Below, one piece after another: positions 45,350-54,203 of a stretch of 64,000 nt of DNA; within the stretch, counting starts at the first letter, position 1; each line of letters starts with the position of its first letter. The stretch is from Sediminibacterium ginsengisoli (lineage in GTDB: Bacteria > Bacteroidota > Bacteroidia > Chitinophagales > Chitinophagaceae). The notes beneath the pieces were generated by a model. The model was given only the letters and a program-made list of their open reading frames with translations. It was not told where the DNA came from and did not search any database. Made by a program: the position numbers and the translations under genes. Location of the stretch: positions 1-64,000 of the forward strand of contig NZ_FUWH01000003.1 in assembly GCF_900167075.1 (NCBI RefSeq), read 5' to 3'.

Positions 45350-47128
45350 ATGGAAACGACTAACAAAACTGCAATTCACGGCGGCGAATGGCTGATCAGG
45401 GAGAGCAATCCCGCAGACACTTTCATCGCCGAGGATTTTAACGAGGAACAAAGGATGGTAATGGACATGTGCGCACAGTTCCTCGATGCAGATATCCTGC
45501 CTGTGATTGACCGTATCGATAAAATGGAAACCGGCCTCATGCCTTCCCTGCTGGAAAAAGCCGGCGAACAGGGCCTGCTCTCTACCTCTTTCCCGGAGCA
45601 ATATGGCGGACTGGGCAAAGACTTTATCACATCAACCATTGTGAATGAAGGATTAGGCGGCGGACATTCATTTTCCGTTGCCGTTGCGGCGCATACCGGT
45701 ATCGGTTCTTTACCGATCCTGTATTTCGGAACCGAGGAGCAGAAACAGAAATACATCCCCAAACTCGCCAGCGGCGAATGGAAAGGAGCTTACGGTCTTA
45801 CAGAGCCCAACAGCGGCAGTGATGCGCTGGGAGCCAAGACCACCGCAAAGCTGAGCGATGACGGAAAATATTATATACTGAACGGCCAGAAATGCTGGAT
45901 CACCAATGGTGGTTTTGCTGATGTGTACACCGTATTCGCTAAGATCGACGGCGATAAGTTCACCGGTTTTATCGTGGAACGCGGGTTTGAAGGTTTTACG
46001 CAGGGTCCGGAAGAGCATAAAATGGGTATCAAAGGTTCCTCCACCGTACAGCTGTATTTCCAGGATTGTAAAGTGCCGGTGGAAAATGTGCTGGGCGAGA
46101 TCGGCAGGGGACATATCATTGCATTCAACATCCTCAACATCGGCAGGCTGAAACTCTGTGCAGCTGCGCTCGGAGGTTCAAAACGAGCTGCAACCATTTC
46201 GGTTCAGTACGCGAAAACAAGAGAACAGTTTAAATTGCCGATTGCCAAGTTCGGTGCTATCCGTCATAAGCTGGCGGAGATGGCCATCCGCATGTGGGTG
46301 GCAGAAAGTGCGCTTTACCGTACATCCAACTGGATCGATCATAAAGAACAGGAACTGGCAGCCGATGGAAAATCATTTGCAGAAGCCCTGTTAGGCGCTG
46401 CCGAAGAGTACGCCATCGAATGTGCGATGCTGAAAGTATACGGAAGTGAAGTGCTGGATTATGTAGTGGATGAAGGTGTGCAGATACACGGGGGTAACGG
46501 CTTCAGCGATGAATATATTATTTCGAAGGCTTACCGCGACAGCCGTATCAATCGCATTTACGAGGGTACAAACGAAATCAACCGTTTGCTCAGCGTGGAT
46601 ATGGTGCTGAAACGTGCCATGAAAGGCAAGCTCGATCTGATGGGTCCTGCTATGGCCGTGCAGAAAGAGCTGATGAGCATTCCTGATTTCGGATCGGAAG
46701 ATGATGCGCCGTTTGCGAAAGAGCGTAAATACATCGCCAACTTTAAAAAAGCCATCCTGGTAGTGGCAGGTGCTGCCGTTCAGAAACTGATGATGCAGCT
46801 GGATAAGGAACAGGAAGTGCTGATGAACATTGCCGACATGGCCATCGAAACTTTCAACGCGGAAAGCGCGCTGCTGCGTACCATGAAACTTGCAGAGAAA
46901 GGTGATGCTGCATTGCAGACAGATATTATGCAGACTTATTTATATGATGCGGCTGACCGTATCAATAAGGCCGGCAAAGACGCACTGAACAGTTTTGCTG
47001 AAGGTGACGAACTTCGCATGATGCATATCGGTCTGAAACGCTTTACCAAAGTAGATCCTTTTAACGCCAAAGATGCCCGTCGCCGGATCTGCGACAGGTT
47101 GCTGGCAGACAATGGCTACCATCTCTGA
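45350..47128 (+). CDS. Acyl-CoA dehydrogenase family protein (long form)
   Basis: The 592-residue protein exceeds the 380-residue core family by an extra C-terminal domain of about 170 residues, like VLCAD/ACAD9. FAD and substrate motifs include AYGLTEPNSGSDALG, WITNGGFADVYTV and QIHGGNGFSDEY. YEGTNEINRL carries the residue at the short/medium-chain catalytic Glu position (SRINRIYEGTNE). It oxidises acyl-CoA to enoyl-CoA with electron-transfer flavoprotein. Chain length cannot be read from sequence. It is in an operon with the MarR gene. Confidence 0.93.
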   Translation: METTNKTAIHGGEWLIRESNPADTFIAEDFNEEQRMVMDMCAQFLDADILPVIDRIDKMETGLMPSLLEKAGEQGLLSTSFPEQYGGLGKDFITSTIVNEGLGGGHSFSVAVAAHTGIGSLPILYFGTEEQKQKYIPKLASGEWKGAYGLTEPNSGSDALGAKTTAKLSDDGKYYILNGQKCWITNGGFADVYTVFAKIDGDKFTGFIVERGFEGFTQGPEEHKMGIKGSSTVQLYFQDCKVPVENVLGEIGRGHIIAFNILNIGRLKLCAAALGGSKRAATISVQYAKTREQFKLPIAKFGAIRHKLAEMAIRMWVAESALYRTSNWIDHKEQELAADGKSFAEALLGAAEEYAIECAMLKVYGSEVLDYVVDEGVQIHGGNGFSDEYIISKAYRDSRINRIYEGTNEINRLLSVDMVLKRAMKGKLDLMGPAMAVQKELMSIPDFGSEDDAPFAKERKYIANFKKAILVVAGAAVQKLMMQLDKEQEVLMNIADMAIETFNAESALLRTMKLAEKGDAALQTDIMQTYLYDAADRINKAGKDALNSFAEGDELRMMHIGLKRFTKVDPFNAKDARRRICDRLLADNGYHL

Positions 47129-47204
47129 TAAAAAAATTAACCTAAATATTCTTTTTTTCACATTTTTTTATCATATTTGATACCTGTTTTACGGTTGCTT
47201 GCTC

Positions 47205-47245
47205 AAAAAGCCTCATCGCTTAAAAGTGATGAGGCTTTTTACTTT
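47205..47245 (+). terminator. Terminator downstream of the acyl-CoA dehydrogenase gene
   Basis: AAAAAGCCTCATC and GATGAGGCTTTTT form a 13-base stem with a short AT-rich loop, followed by ACTTTTT. It lies 76 bases after the stop. The rest of the 218-base gap up to 47347 is AT-rich, and I see nothing else firm in it. Confidence 0.85.
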
Positions 47246-47346
47246 TTACTCCTGCCTGATCTCTCATAAAAACGCACGTTTAATTGCAAAAACTGATTAA
47301 TTTTTGCATGTTTTTGCCGGTATCGTAAAAACATTAACTTCAACGC

Positions 47347-48516
47347 ATGAAAAGACTACGCTTTGCCTGCCTTCTTTTATTTGCCCTCAAAATGGAAGCG
47401 CAGACGATTACCCCGCACTACCTGCTTGCCAGGTCTAAAGGAAAATTACCCGCGATCGCTTACGGCCAGGGTGCCGACAGGCTCGGAGGCGCGAAGATGG
47501 GTTATATCGATACGAACGTTGTGTTCCGGATCATAGACTCCACCACCGACCTTTACAATGTGCAGTTGTCCAAATATCATACTGCCTTCATAGAAAAACA
47601 GTTTCTGAAGATCGATAACAGTATTCCTGTTAAACCTTTCTATCTCACGGGGTCCTTTAGTGCCAAGGGCGATACTACTTACGATGTGGTGAGCATTGGT
47701 ATGGAAGAAAAGCTGCCTTATAAAAGCTGGATGGAAATCAACCCGTCCCGCATCATGGTTGATATCTACGGTGTGCAGAGCAACACCAACTGGATCACGC
47801 AGCTGCGCACGCTGAAGGAAGTAAAAGATGTTTATTACGAACAGGTGGAAGATGATGTGGTACGTGTGACCATTCAGTTGCAGCATAAACAGCACTGGGG
47901 TTACAGCATCGGCTACAAAGGAAAATCGCTGCAGGTTAAAGTGAGAAGGCAGCCCAAAAGCCTGGATATCAGGAACCTCAAAATCGCGATCGACGCCGGA
48001 CATGGCGGTACCAATATGGGTGCCTCGGGTGTTACGGCCAATGGTCTTGAAAAAGACTATACCCTTCTTTTTGCAAAACAGCTTCAGAAGTACCTGAAGA
48101 GCAGGGGTGTGAAAAAAATTGTAATGACACGTACTATAGATACTACGTTCGACAATAAAGACCGCGTTGTATTCATGCAGCAGGAAATGCCGGATCTGCT
48201 GATCAGCCTGCACCTGAATTCCAGCGGCAATAAAGATGTGAAAGGCGTAAGTACTTATTATAAGCATATCGGTTTCAAACCGCTTACAGCAGCGATCTTA
48301 AAACAGATGCTAACCCTGGATCTGGCCGAGTTTGGCAATGTGGGCAGCTTTAACTTCATGTTCAACGCTCCTACCGATTTCCCGAACTGCCTGGTGGAAA
48401 TTGCCTTCCTCAGTAATGTGCAGGACGAAAAGAAGATCATGAGTCCGAAGTTCCACGCCGACGTAGCAAAGAAAATATATCTCGGTATCAACAACTGGCT
48501 TACCCAATTAAAATAG
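47347..48516 (+). CDS. N-acetylmuramoyl-L-alanine amidase (Amidase_3)
   Basis: The 389-residue exported enzyme has signal peptide MKRLRFACLLLFALKMEAQ. An N-terminal region of about 200 residues carries an AMIN-like beta fold (SRIMVDIYGVQSNTNWI). The Amidase_3 domain (about 212-389) has zinc ligands visible as IAIDAGHGG, the Glu in GLEKDYTL and His in ISLHLNSSG. The catalytic Glu is in LVEIAFLSN. It cleaves the amide bond between MurNAc and the stem peptide in the periplasm. Start ATG at 47347. Confidence 0.92.
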   Translation: MKRLRFACLLLFALKMEAQTITPHYLLARSKGKLPAIAYGQGADRLGGAKMGYIDTNVVFRIIDSTTDLYNVQLSKYHTAFIEKQFLKIDNSIPVKPFYLTGSFSAKGDTTYDVVSIGMEEKLPYKSWMEINPSRIMVDIYGVQSNTNWITQLRTLKEVKDVYYEQVEDDVVRVTIQLQHKQHWGYSIGYKGKSLQVKVRRQPKSLDIRNLKIAIDAGHGGTNMGASGVTANGLEKDYTLLFAKQLQKYLKSRGVKKIVMTRTIDTTFDNKDRVVFMQQEMPDLLISLHLNSSGNKDVKGVSTYYKHIGFKPLTAAILKQMLTLDLAEFGNVGSFNFMFNAPTDFPNCLVEIAFLSNVQDEKKIMSPKFHADVAKKIYLGINNWLTQLK

Positions 48517-48533
48517 GCCTTACATACATATTT

Positions 48534-48565
48534 GAAAAGAGCCGGCAGATTGCCGGTTCTTTTTA
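48534..48565. terminator. Terminator between the amidase and S9 peptidase genes
   Basis: AAAAGAGCCGGCA, loop GAT, TGCCGGTTCTTTTT. It lies between convergent genes and ends within the S9 stop region. Confidence 0.85.
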
Positions 48566-50716
48566 TTTGGTGGATATGAATCTTTCGAAGAATTCAATCG
48601 TCCGCAACATCTGGTCTATACGCTGCCGGTTGTTACCACTGCGGGTCAGCTCATGCGTGCCGCCCGGATGTCTTACATATTCAACGGTACGGCCCAGTAC
48701 TTTCAGACTACGGTATAACATTTCGCTTTGTATCACACCGGTGCGCAGGTCATTTTCGCCATGAAAAATCAGGTATGGTGTGTGGATCTGCTCTACATAA
48801 TTGATCGGTGACTCGCGTTTGATCAGCTCTCTTGTTTTTTCTTCCCAGGGATAGCCGCCGAAATAATTCGGCACAAGCCGCCATGCATTTCCTTCCCCGA
48901 AAAAAGTAGCCAGATCATATACTCCCCGCTGAGAACAGGCTGCTTTGAAACGCTGGTCGTGCGCAATGATCCACGCCACAAGATAACCCGCATAGGAACC
49001 GCCGGTCACTGCCAGTCGCGAAGTATCGATGAATCCGCCTGCAGTTGCACGGTCGAGCGCCGTCAGCACATCCGATGCAGGGCCTGCTCCCCAGTCGCCC
49101 AAATTCGCCTGTAAAAACGATGCCCCGTAACCACCCGAACCGCGCGGGTTACAGTACACCACGGCAAAACCCCGTGCAGTATAATACTGGAATTCATGCC
49201 ACATGGAACTTTCTCCCGGCCCCCACATCGCGGTTGGTCCGCCGTGGATATTAACGATAGCCGGGTACTTTTTACCTGGCTGGTAATTGGCGGGCTTCAT
49301 CACCCAGTATTCGATGGTTTGTCCTTTATTGTTTACAAAACTCCCTTTCTCCGGCATGCTCAGTGTTTTTCCTTCCAGCCAGCCTGTGTTAAGATTGCTG
49401 ATACGAACAGGGTTTTTCATCGCCGCATCGGAAGTGTATACTTCAAAAGGATTGGCTACTTCGGTTTTAACAAAGACCAGTTTCCCGTTGCGGTAATCGA
49501 AGCTGCTGATACCTGCATTGGTGCCGGACAAAGCATCTACCTGCCTGCTTTTTATGTCGGCGCGGTAAACCGGTGCGCCACCGTTGCTCTGTGCTGTAAA
49601 ATAGAGATACTTCTCATCTTCGCTCCAGCTGAGCCCACCCTTGGAGCGGTCGAACGGAATGGTAACAATGTCTTTGGCACTTCCATTTACCGGGATGATC
49701 CCCAAAGCGGGAACATCTACAAAACCTACACTTCCGTATTGGAATGCGATCCATTTCCCGGAAGGCGAGATCCGTGCAGAATTGAATGTTTTCCCGGCTT
49801 CGCCAAGTAGTTTGCGGATATTACTCCCATCGGCATCGGCGAGGTATAATTCACTTTCAAGCACCCTGTCCGGATGCCTGAGCGGGTCCATATTTCCGCT
49901 GATCAGCAGCTGCCGGCCATCTGGCGTGAACTCCGCTCCTGTAAACCGGTAAAATCCTTTTGTCACCGGTACGGGTTGCGAGCCCGGGCTTGTATTGATG
50001 GTAAAAAAATGGGTGAATGACAGATCTCCTGAAGTGGTCGCTTCTTCCTGGAAGTTCAGTTTAGTGATCACTTTTGCTTTGCGGTCGGCCACGTTGTTAT
50101 CGAGATAGGCCCTGATCTCATCCATGTTTCCATCCGGATCGGGACGGGCGGCATTAGACCTGAGCTGCTCATTCTGTGCAAAACCCGGTTTTTCGAACGG
50201 CCAGGCGGGAACAGCACGAGCAGGGTTAAGGGCCGAATCTTTCAGCAGTTCCTTTAAAGGGACCGAGGCGGCAAAGAGGATTTTTTTGCCATCAGGACTC
50301 CATTTCGGCGCACTGGCACCATAGCGGAAAAAAGTAAGTTGAGCCGGTTCACCGCCATCGAGCGGGAGCAGGAATACCTGTGTTTTGCCGTCTACCGGTC
50401 TTACAAAAGCCAGTTGACGGCCGTCGGGACTCCAGGCGGGCTGCATGGCATTGTCCCTGAAAGTGAGCTGGCGCGGTGCAGAACTGCCATCGGCCGGTGC
50501 TATGAAGAGTTGGTTACTGTACTTATATTCCCAGCGGTTGTCGCCATCAGGTTCAATGGAGGTGGCCATAAATACCACCTGCCGGGCATCGCTGCTGAAG
50601 CTGACAGATCCGGCCTGCCTGATCCGGAGCATATCGGTTACTTTAACAGGTTCTTTTTTCTGGGCAATAGCTGTTGTGAAGCAGGCGCAGAGTAACAAAA
50701 CTGATAAATATCTCAT
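48563..50716 (-). CDS. S9 family (prolyl oligopeptidase/DPP IV-like) peptidase
   Basis: The ATG at 50716 gives 717 residues with signal peptide MRYLSVLLLCACFTTAIAQ. A seven-bladed WD40/TolB-like propeller (about 30-450, repeated PxWSPDGRQLAF-type blades) is followed by the hydrolase domain. VTGGSYAGYL carries the Ser, ENDLRTGV the Asp and GGTHELTR the His. It is probably a periplasmic dipeptidyl- or acylaminoacyl-peptidase, and the specificity is unknown. The frame from 50827 would add 37 residues before the signal peptide. A near -7 box lies about 25 bases upstream. Confidence 0.92.
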   Translation of the reverse strand: MRYLSVLLLCACFTTAIAQKKEPVKVTDMLRIRQAGSVSFSSDARQVVFMATSIEPDGDNRWEYKYSNQLFIAPADGSSAPRQLTFRDNAMQPAWSPDGRQLAFVRPVDGKTQVFLLPLDGGEPAQLTFFRYGASAPKWSPDGKKILFAASVPLKELLKDSALNPARAVPAWPFEKPGFAQNEQLRSNAARPDPDGNMDEIRAYLDNNVADRKAKVITKLNFQEEATTSGDLSFTHFFTINTSPGSQPVPVTKGFYRFTGAEFTPDGRQLLISGNMDPLRHPDRVLESELYLADADGSNIRKLLGEAGKTFNSARISPSGKWIAFQYGSVGFVDVPALGIIPVNGSAKDIVTIPFDRSKGGLSWSEDEKYLYFTAQSNGGAPVYRADIKSRQVDALSGTNAGISSFDYRNGKLVFVKTEVANPFEVYTSDAAMKNPVRISNLNTGWLEGKTLSMPEKGSFVNNKGQTIEYWVMKPANYQPGKKYPAIVNIHGGPTAMWGPGESSMWHEFQYYTARGFAVVYCNPRGSGGYGASFLQANLGDWGAGPASDVLTALDRATAGGFIDTSRLAVTGGSYAGYLVAWIIAHDQRFKAACSQRGVYDLATFFGEGNAWRLVPNYFGGYPWEEKTRELIKRESPINYVEQIHTPYLIFHGENDLRTGVIQSEMLYRSLKVLGRTVEYVRHPGGTHELTRSGNNRQRIDQMLRTIEFFERFISTK

Positions 50717-50775
50717 GTGTGCTTGTTGAAGCGTTAAAATACAAATAAATGACAGGAAACCTTGTTCCCCTTTTG

Positions 50776-50783
50776 TACTTTTG
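50776..50783 (+). promoter_or_regulatory. -7 box (TACTTTTG) for the AhpD-like/KorB operon
   Basis: An exact TAnnTTTG match 18 bases before the ATG at 50802. It overlaps the longer frame's start at 50781 and so favours 50802. Confidence 0.6.
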
Positions 50784-50801
50784 CACGCTAAACAGGAAAT
50801 T

Positions 50802-51149
50802 ATGAGCGAGCTGGTAAAAGAGTTCAACGACTACAGGGAAAAGATGAATGAAGTGATTCTGAGCAAGAATAATCTTGTGATGAAGCGACTCTGGAACCTG
50901 GATACCAACACTTATGAGGACGGCGCGCTGGATAAGAAGACCAAGGAAATGCTGGGTCTGGTGGCAAGCATGGTGCTGCGTTGCGATGATTGCATCAAGT
51001 ACCACCTGGGTAAAGCGCATGAGCTGGGTGTGAACACAGATGAGATGTACGAGATCTTTGCCGTAGCGAATATAGTAGGCGGCACCATCGTGATCCCGCA
51101 TACCCGCCGTGCGGCAGAATACTGGGAAGAACTGGAAACAAGCAAATAA
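50802..51149 (+). CDS. Carboxymuconolactone decarboxylase (AhpD-like) family protein
   Basis: The 115-residue helical protein has the AhpD-fold core KTKEMLGLVASMVLRCDDC then IKYHLGKAHELG. The CxxC (CDDC) and following His resemble the peroxidase/disulfide-reductase site of AhpD. True decarboxylase activity is unlikely from the CxxC. Start ATG at 50802. The 2-oxoacid:ferredoxin oxidoreductase beta gene follows after 43 bases, probably co-transcribed, suggesting a thiol-protective partner for that oxygen-sensitive enzyme (inference). Confidence 0.88.
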   Translation: MSELVKEFNDYREKMNEVILSKNNLVMKRLWNLDTNTYEDGALDKKTKEMLGLVASMVLRCDDCIKYHLGKAHELGVNTDEMYEIFAVANIVGGTIVIPHTRRAAEYWEELETSK

Positions 51150-51192
51150 GCCTGGGGAAGACTTAGATCAACAACTTTTAACGGGAGAACAC

Positions 51193-52236
51193 ATGTCAAC
51201 AACCATACAAACACCATTACCCACATTAACTGCAAAGGATTTCGCAACCGACCAGGAAGTACGCTGGTGTCCGGGCTGCGGCGATTATTCCATTCTTGCA
51301 CAGGTTCAGAAGATCATGCCCGGCATTGGTGTTCCCAAAGAAAATATTGTAATCATCAGCGGTATCGGCTGCAGCAGCCGTTTCCCTTATTATATGAACA
51401 CTTACGGCATGCACTCGATCCACGGCCGCGCTACCGCTATTGCAAGCGGACTGAAAGCAACACGACCGGAACTCAGTGTATGGATCGTAACCGGCGACGG
51501 CGACAGCCTGAGCATCGGAGGTAATCATACCATTCACCTGCTGCGCCGCAACTTCGATGTGAACATACTCATGTTCAACAACCAGATCTACGGACTTACC
51601 AAAGGTCAGTACTCACCCACTTCGGAAGAGAATAAGGTTACGAAGAGTACGCCTTTCGGCAGTATCGATCATCCGTTCAACCCGCTGGCGCTGGCCATGG
51701 GTGCGGATGCGAGCTTTGTGGGCCGCAGCATGGACCGGGATCCGAAACACCTGCAATACATGCTTACCAGGTCTCATCAGCATAAAGGTTCATCTTTCCT
51801 GGAGATCTACCAGAACTGTAACATCTTTAACGATGGCGCTTTTGAAATATTCACGGAAAAATCTACTAAACCTGAAGAAACTTTATTCCTGGAACATGGC
51901 AAGCCCCTGGTTTTCGGCGCTTCACAGAATAAAGGGATCAGGCTCGATGGTCTGAAGCCTGTGGTGGTTGAGCTTGGCGAAAACTATACGGCAGACGATC
52001 TGTGGATCCATGATGAACGGGATTTCTTCAAAGGCCAGATGCTGGTTCGCCTGTTCGACGATCCGAATAAAGCGGGCCTGCATTATCCCCGTCCGTTCGG
52101 TGTATTCTTCGAAACAGACAGACCATGTTATGAAGATGTGATGGCTATGCAGCTTGAAGAAGCCATTGCGCTGAAAGGCAAGGGTGATCTCGACAAACTG
52201 CTTCGCGGCCGTGAAGTATGGGAGATCGCAGGCTGA
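51193..52236 (+). CDS. korB: 2-oxoacid:ferredoxin oxidoreductase, beta subunit
   Basis: The 347-residue subunit has the TPP and Fe-S elements WCPGCGDYSI (Cys26 and Cys29), ISGIGCSSRFPYY, TGDGDSLSIGGNH (TPP/Mg motif) and MFNNQIYGLTKGQYSPTS. This is the KorB/PorB type that oxidatively decarboxylates 2-oxoglutarate or a related acid with CoA and ferredoxin. No alpha subunit gene lies in the window; the preceding gene is AhpD-like. The start at 51193 removes a 28-residue extension overlapping the AhpD-like gene. Confidence 0.92.
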   Translation: MSTTIQTPLPTLTAKDFATDQEVRWCPGCGDYSILAQVQKIMPGIGVPKENIVIISGIGCSSRFPYYMNTYGMHSIHGRATAIASGLKATRPELSVWIVTGDGDSLSIGGNHTIHLLRRNFDVNILMFNNQIYGLTKGQYSPTSEENKVTKSTPFGSIDHPFNPLALAMGADASFVGRSMDRDPKHLQYMLTRSHQHKGSSFLEIYQNCNIFNDGAFEIFTEKSTKPEETLFLEHGKPLVFGASQNKGIRLDGLKPVVVELGENYTADDLWIHDERDFFKGQMLVRLFDDPNKAGLHYPRPFGVFFETDRPCYEDVMAMQLEEAIALKGKGDLDKLLRGREVWEIAG

Positions 52237-52262
52237 TCATCCGTCAACACAATTATAATACA

Positions 52263-52910
52263 TTAAGGCTTGGCAATATCATTACGGATGGCAAACAATG
52301 CAAGGCCAACGCGTGAAGAGATGCTCAGCTTCTGATAAAGCAGGTCGCGGAATTCATTGATGATGCGCAATGGTTTTTCCATTACTTCCGCGATCTCACG
52401 GTAAGATTTCTCCGAGCAGCACCATGCAAGAAACTCACGCTCATCCTGGTTCAGTGCGCTGATCTTATCGAACTCATCCTGCTCCGGATGTTGTTTAAAA
52501 GAATGAATGATATTATCGCAGATGGCTTTGTTAAGATAAACGCCTTTATGTACAACCCCGTCCAGCGCAGCTTTCAGCTCCTGCGGCCTGCTGTCTTTAA
52601 GCAGGAAGCCCTTGGCCCCGTTCTTGAACATGCGTATGATCGCACGCTCATCGTTAAGCATGGTCAGCGCCAGTATTTTGATCTGTGGATAATAAGTCGT
52701 TAACCATAATGCAGTCTCATACCCGTTCATTTCAGGCATGGTAATATCAAGCATTACAACGGCCGGCAGGTTATCAGGATCAAGCATTTCGATGAACTGC
52801 TTTCCATTGTTGGCTTCAAAGAGAATGGTATAATCAGAAAAAGAATTTATGAGCGATACAAGTCCGCTGCGCAGCAATACATGGTCGTCAACCAGGGCTA
52901 TTTTGGTCAT
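52263..52910 (-). CDS. Orphan NarL-type response regulator
   Basis: The ATG at 52910 gives 215 residues. The receiver has DD (8-9), Asp in VVMLDITMPEM and LLKDSRP. The C-terminal LuxR-like HTH (about 145-215) keeps the frame KSYREIAEVMEKPLRIINEF and SISSRVGLALFAIRND. Its recognition helix differs from the paralog encoded at 19324 (EKPLRIINEFRDLL against SPRTIDTYRDNLF). No kinase is adjacent, so it probably takes phosphate from a kinase elsewhere, perhaps the one at 18536. Its upstream gap holds repeats and a hairpin. Confidence 0.9.
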   Translation of the reverse strand: MTKIALVDDHVLLRSGLVSLINSFSDYTILFEANNGKQFIEMLDPDNLPAVVMLDITMPEMNGYETALWLTTYYPQIKILALTMLNDERAIIRMFKNGAKGFLLKDSRPQELKAALDGVVHKGVYLNKAICDNIIHSFKQHPEQDEFDKISALNQDEREFLAWCCSEKSYREIAEVMEKPLRIINEFRDLLYQKLSISSRVGLALFAIRNDIAKP

Positions 52911-53183
52911 AAGAAATGGATTAACAGCAAGATCCATACTGCTTACTTCCTATAAGCCAGGGTTTAGATATGGATTCCTACACTACAAATCTCTGACATC
53001 TGTAGGAGAAATACTACGTTGTTTTCACGGAATTTATACCGGGAAAAACACCCTAATAAATAGGGTGTTTTCCACGTTGTTTAGTATGATGGACTCACCT
53101 AATTTTACACTGTTATGCGAGATCAATCCAACAGGTTGATTTTCTCATAAGCAGTTTTCTTGGGGGTTACAAAAACAGATAAG
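52911..53183. promoter_or_regulatory. Intergenic region with hairpin and repeated ACGTTGTTT
   Basis: No convincing gene. ACGTTGTTT occurs at 53016-53024 and 53074-53082. A 12-13-base inverted repeat GGAAAAACACCCTA/TAGGGTGTTTTCC spans about 53042-53072 with loop ATAAA. It may be an operator region for the adjacent response regulator, a transcript structure or a terminator, and I cannot decide between these. The stretch CTACGTTGTTTTCACGG and following bases resemble the leader at 17164 in reverse complement. Confidence 0.4.
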
Positions 53184-53206
53184 AGGCAGCCTAGCGCTGC
53201 CTTTTA
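53184..53206 (-). terminator. Terminator after the JmjC/cupin gene
   Basis: AGGCAGC, five-base loop, GCTGCCT immediately next to the stop codon at 53207. On the minus strand a T-rich stretch follows further out (CTTATCTGTTTTT). Confidence 0.65.
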
Positions 53207-54091
53207 TTATTTTGTTCTTTCCAGTTCTTTTTCTGCGAGTCTGAATATTTTCTTCTTCTTCCAGTTGTACCAGGGATGCGGCATTGTTTTCTTCATCAGT
53301 GTATCTATGCCGCGCATACCAAAGAGATTCCATACACCATGGAGCTTCCCGTTCAGTGACGATTGCATGGCCCGAAGGCTCATTGCAAAACCGCTGTCGA
53401 GGTATTCCATGTGATGCCAGTATCCTGCAGGCATGAATAAAGTATCGCCATGTTCCAGTATTACTTCATATCCTTTGGCCAGCTTCAATGCAGGGAAAGC
53501 TTCGTAATCGGGCTTGCCGTTATTGAGATGGTAATTGCTGAAGTCGGCAAGACTGAGCACTTCAAATGGTTTGCGGTAAAGTTTATGTCCTTCCTCGTAA
53601 GGGAATAGCAGTACGCGTTTGCGGCCTGCGAACTGCGTATGCAGGATATGACTGAGATCTATATCGAAATGCATATGCGTAATACTGCTGGCGCCGCCCA
53701 CGAATAACATGGGATAGCGTTTTACAAAACCTTTCATCAGTTCTTCCGGCCAGGTGAAATCCTGCGTAAGCTGCGGTGCGTGATCGAAAATATTAAAAAG
53801 GAAAATTCGCCAGCCGGCCGGCCCCTGGCTGATCATGTCGATATAGTCGCCGAATGTTTTGTAATCATCCGCCGTATTGATCGGCGTATAGGCATCGCTC
53901 TTCACGTTATTGTACAGGCCTACATGCTGATCTCCCACCAGTTCTTTGAAATGAGCCCAGTTCCACTTGCTGTAAGCGGGCCAGTTTTTGGCAAGGTCTT
54001 TAATGATAAGGGGTCGTTTGGGCTGGTAGTAGTTCTTCTGAAAATCCTGCCCGCTGATGGAATCAACAACGTCAATTGCCTGTAATTGCAT
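53207..54091 (-). CDS. Cupin-like (JmjC) 2-oxoglutarate-dependent oxygenase
   Basis: The ATG at 54091 gives 294 residues. The fold marks are KRPLIIKDLAKNWPAY, the metal motif THMHFDID (HxD at 141-143) and a later GYWHHMEYL His, typical of cupin_8/JmjC hydroxylases like FIH. These enzymes use Fe(II), 2-oxoglutarate and oxygen to hydroxylate proteins or small molecules; the target here is unknown. The frame from 54142 adds 17 residues overlapping the -7 box. Monocistronic with terminator. Confidence 0.9.
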   Translation of the reverse strand: MQLQAIDVVDSISGQDFQKNYYQPKRPLIIKDLAKNWPAYSKWNWAHFKELVGDQHVGLYNNVKSDAYTPINTADDYKTFGDYIDMISQGPAGWRIFLFNIFDHAPQLTQDFTWPEELMKGFVKRYPMLFVGGASSITHMHFDIDLSHILHTQFAGRKRVLLFPYEEGHKLYRKPFEVLSLADFSNYHLNNGKPDYEAFPALKLAKGYEVILEHGDTLFMPAGYWHHMEYLDSGFAMSLRAMQSSLNGKLHGVWNLFGMRGIDTLMKKTMPHPWYNWKKKKIFRLAEKELERTK

Positions 54092-54107
54092 ATAGGGAAT
54101 TTGAGTG

Positions 54108-54115
54108 CAAAAATA
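54108..54115 (-). promoter_or_regulatory. -7 box (TATTTTTG) for the JmjC/cupin gene
   Basis: An exact TAnnTTTG match on the minus strand, 16 bases before the ATG at 54091. Confidence 0.55.
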
Positions 54116-54203
54116 CGAAATGTATGAATAGATATACGTCAAACACGTTGTCCGTTGTTTGTCATCTCTTTGCTGGTCTGCTTTTTGCTGCTATATTTAA
54201 ACT

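Noticed and set aside
47446..48267. 273-codon minus-strand frame opposite the amidase gene
   Set aside because: No family pattern and antisense to a well-supported Amidase_3 gene; a codon-bias shadow.
53042..53072. Calling this hairpin the terminator of the JmjC gene
   Set aside because: A closer hairpin at 53184-53206 sits directly at the JmjC stop, so this one more likely has another role.
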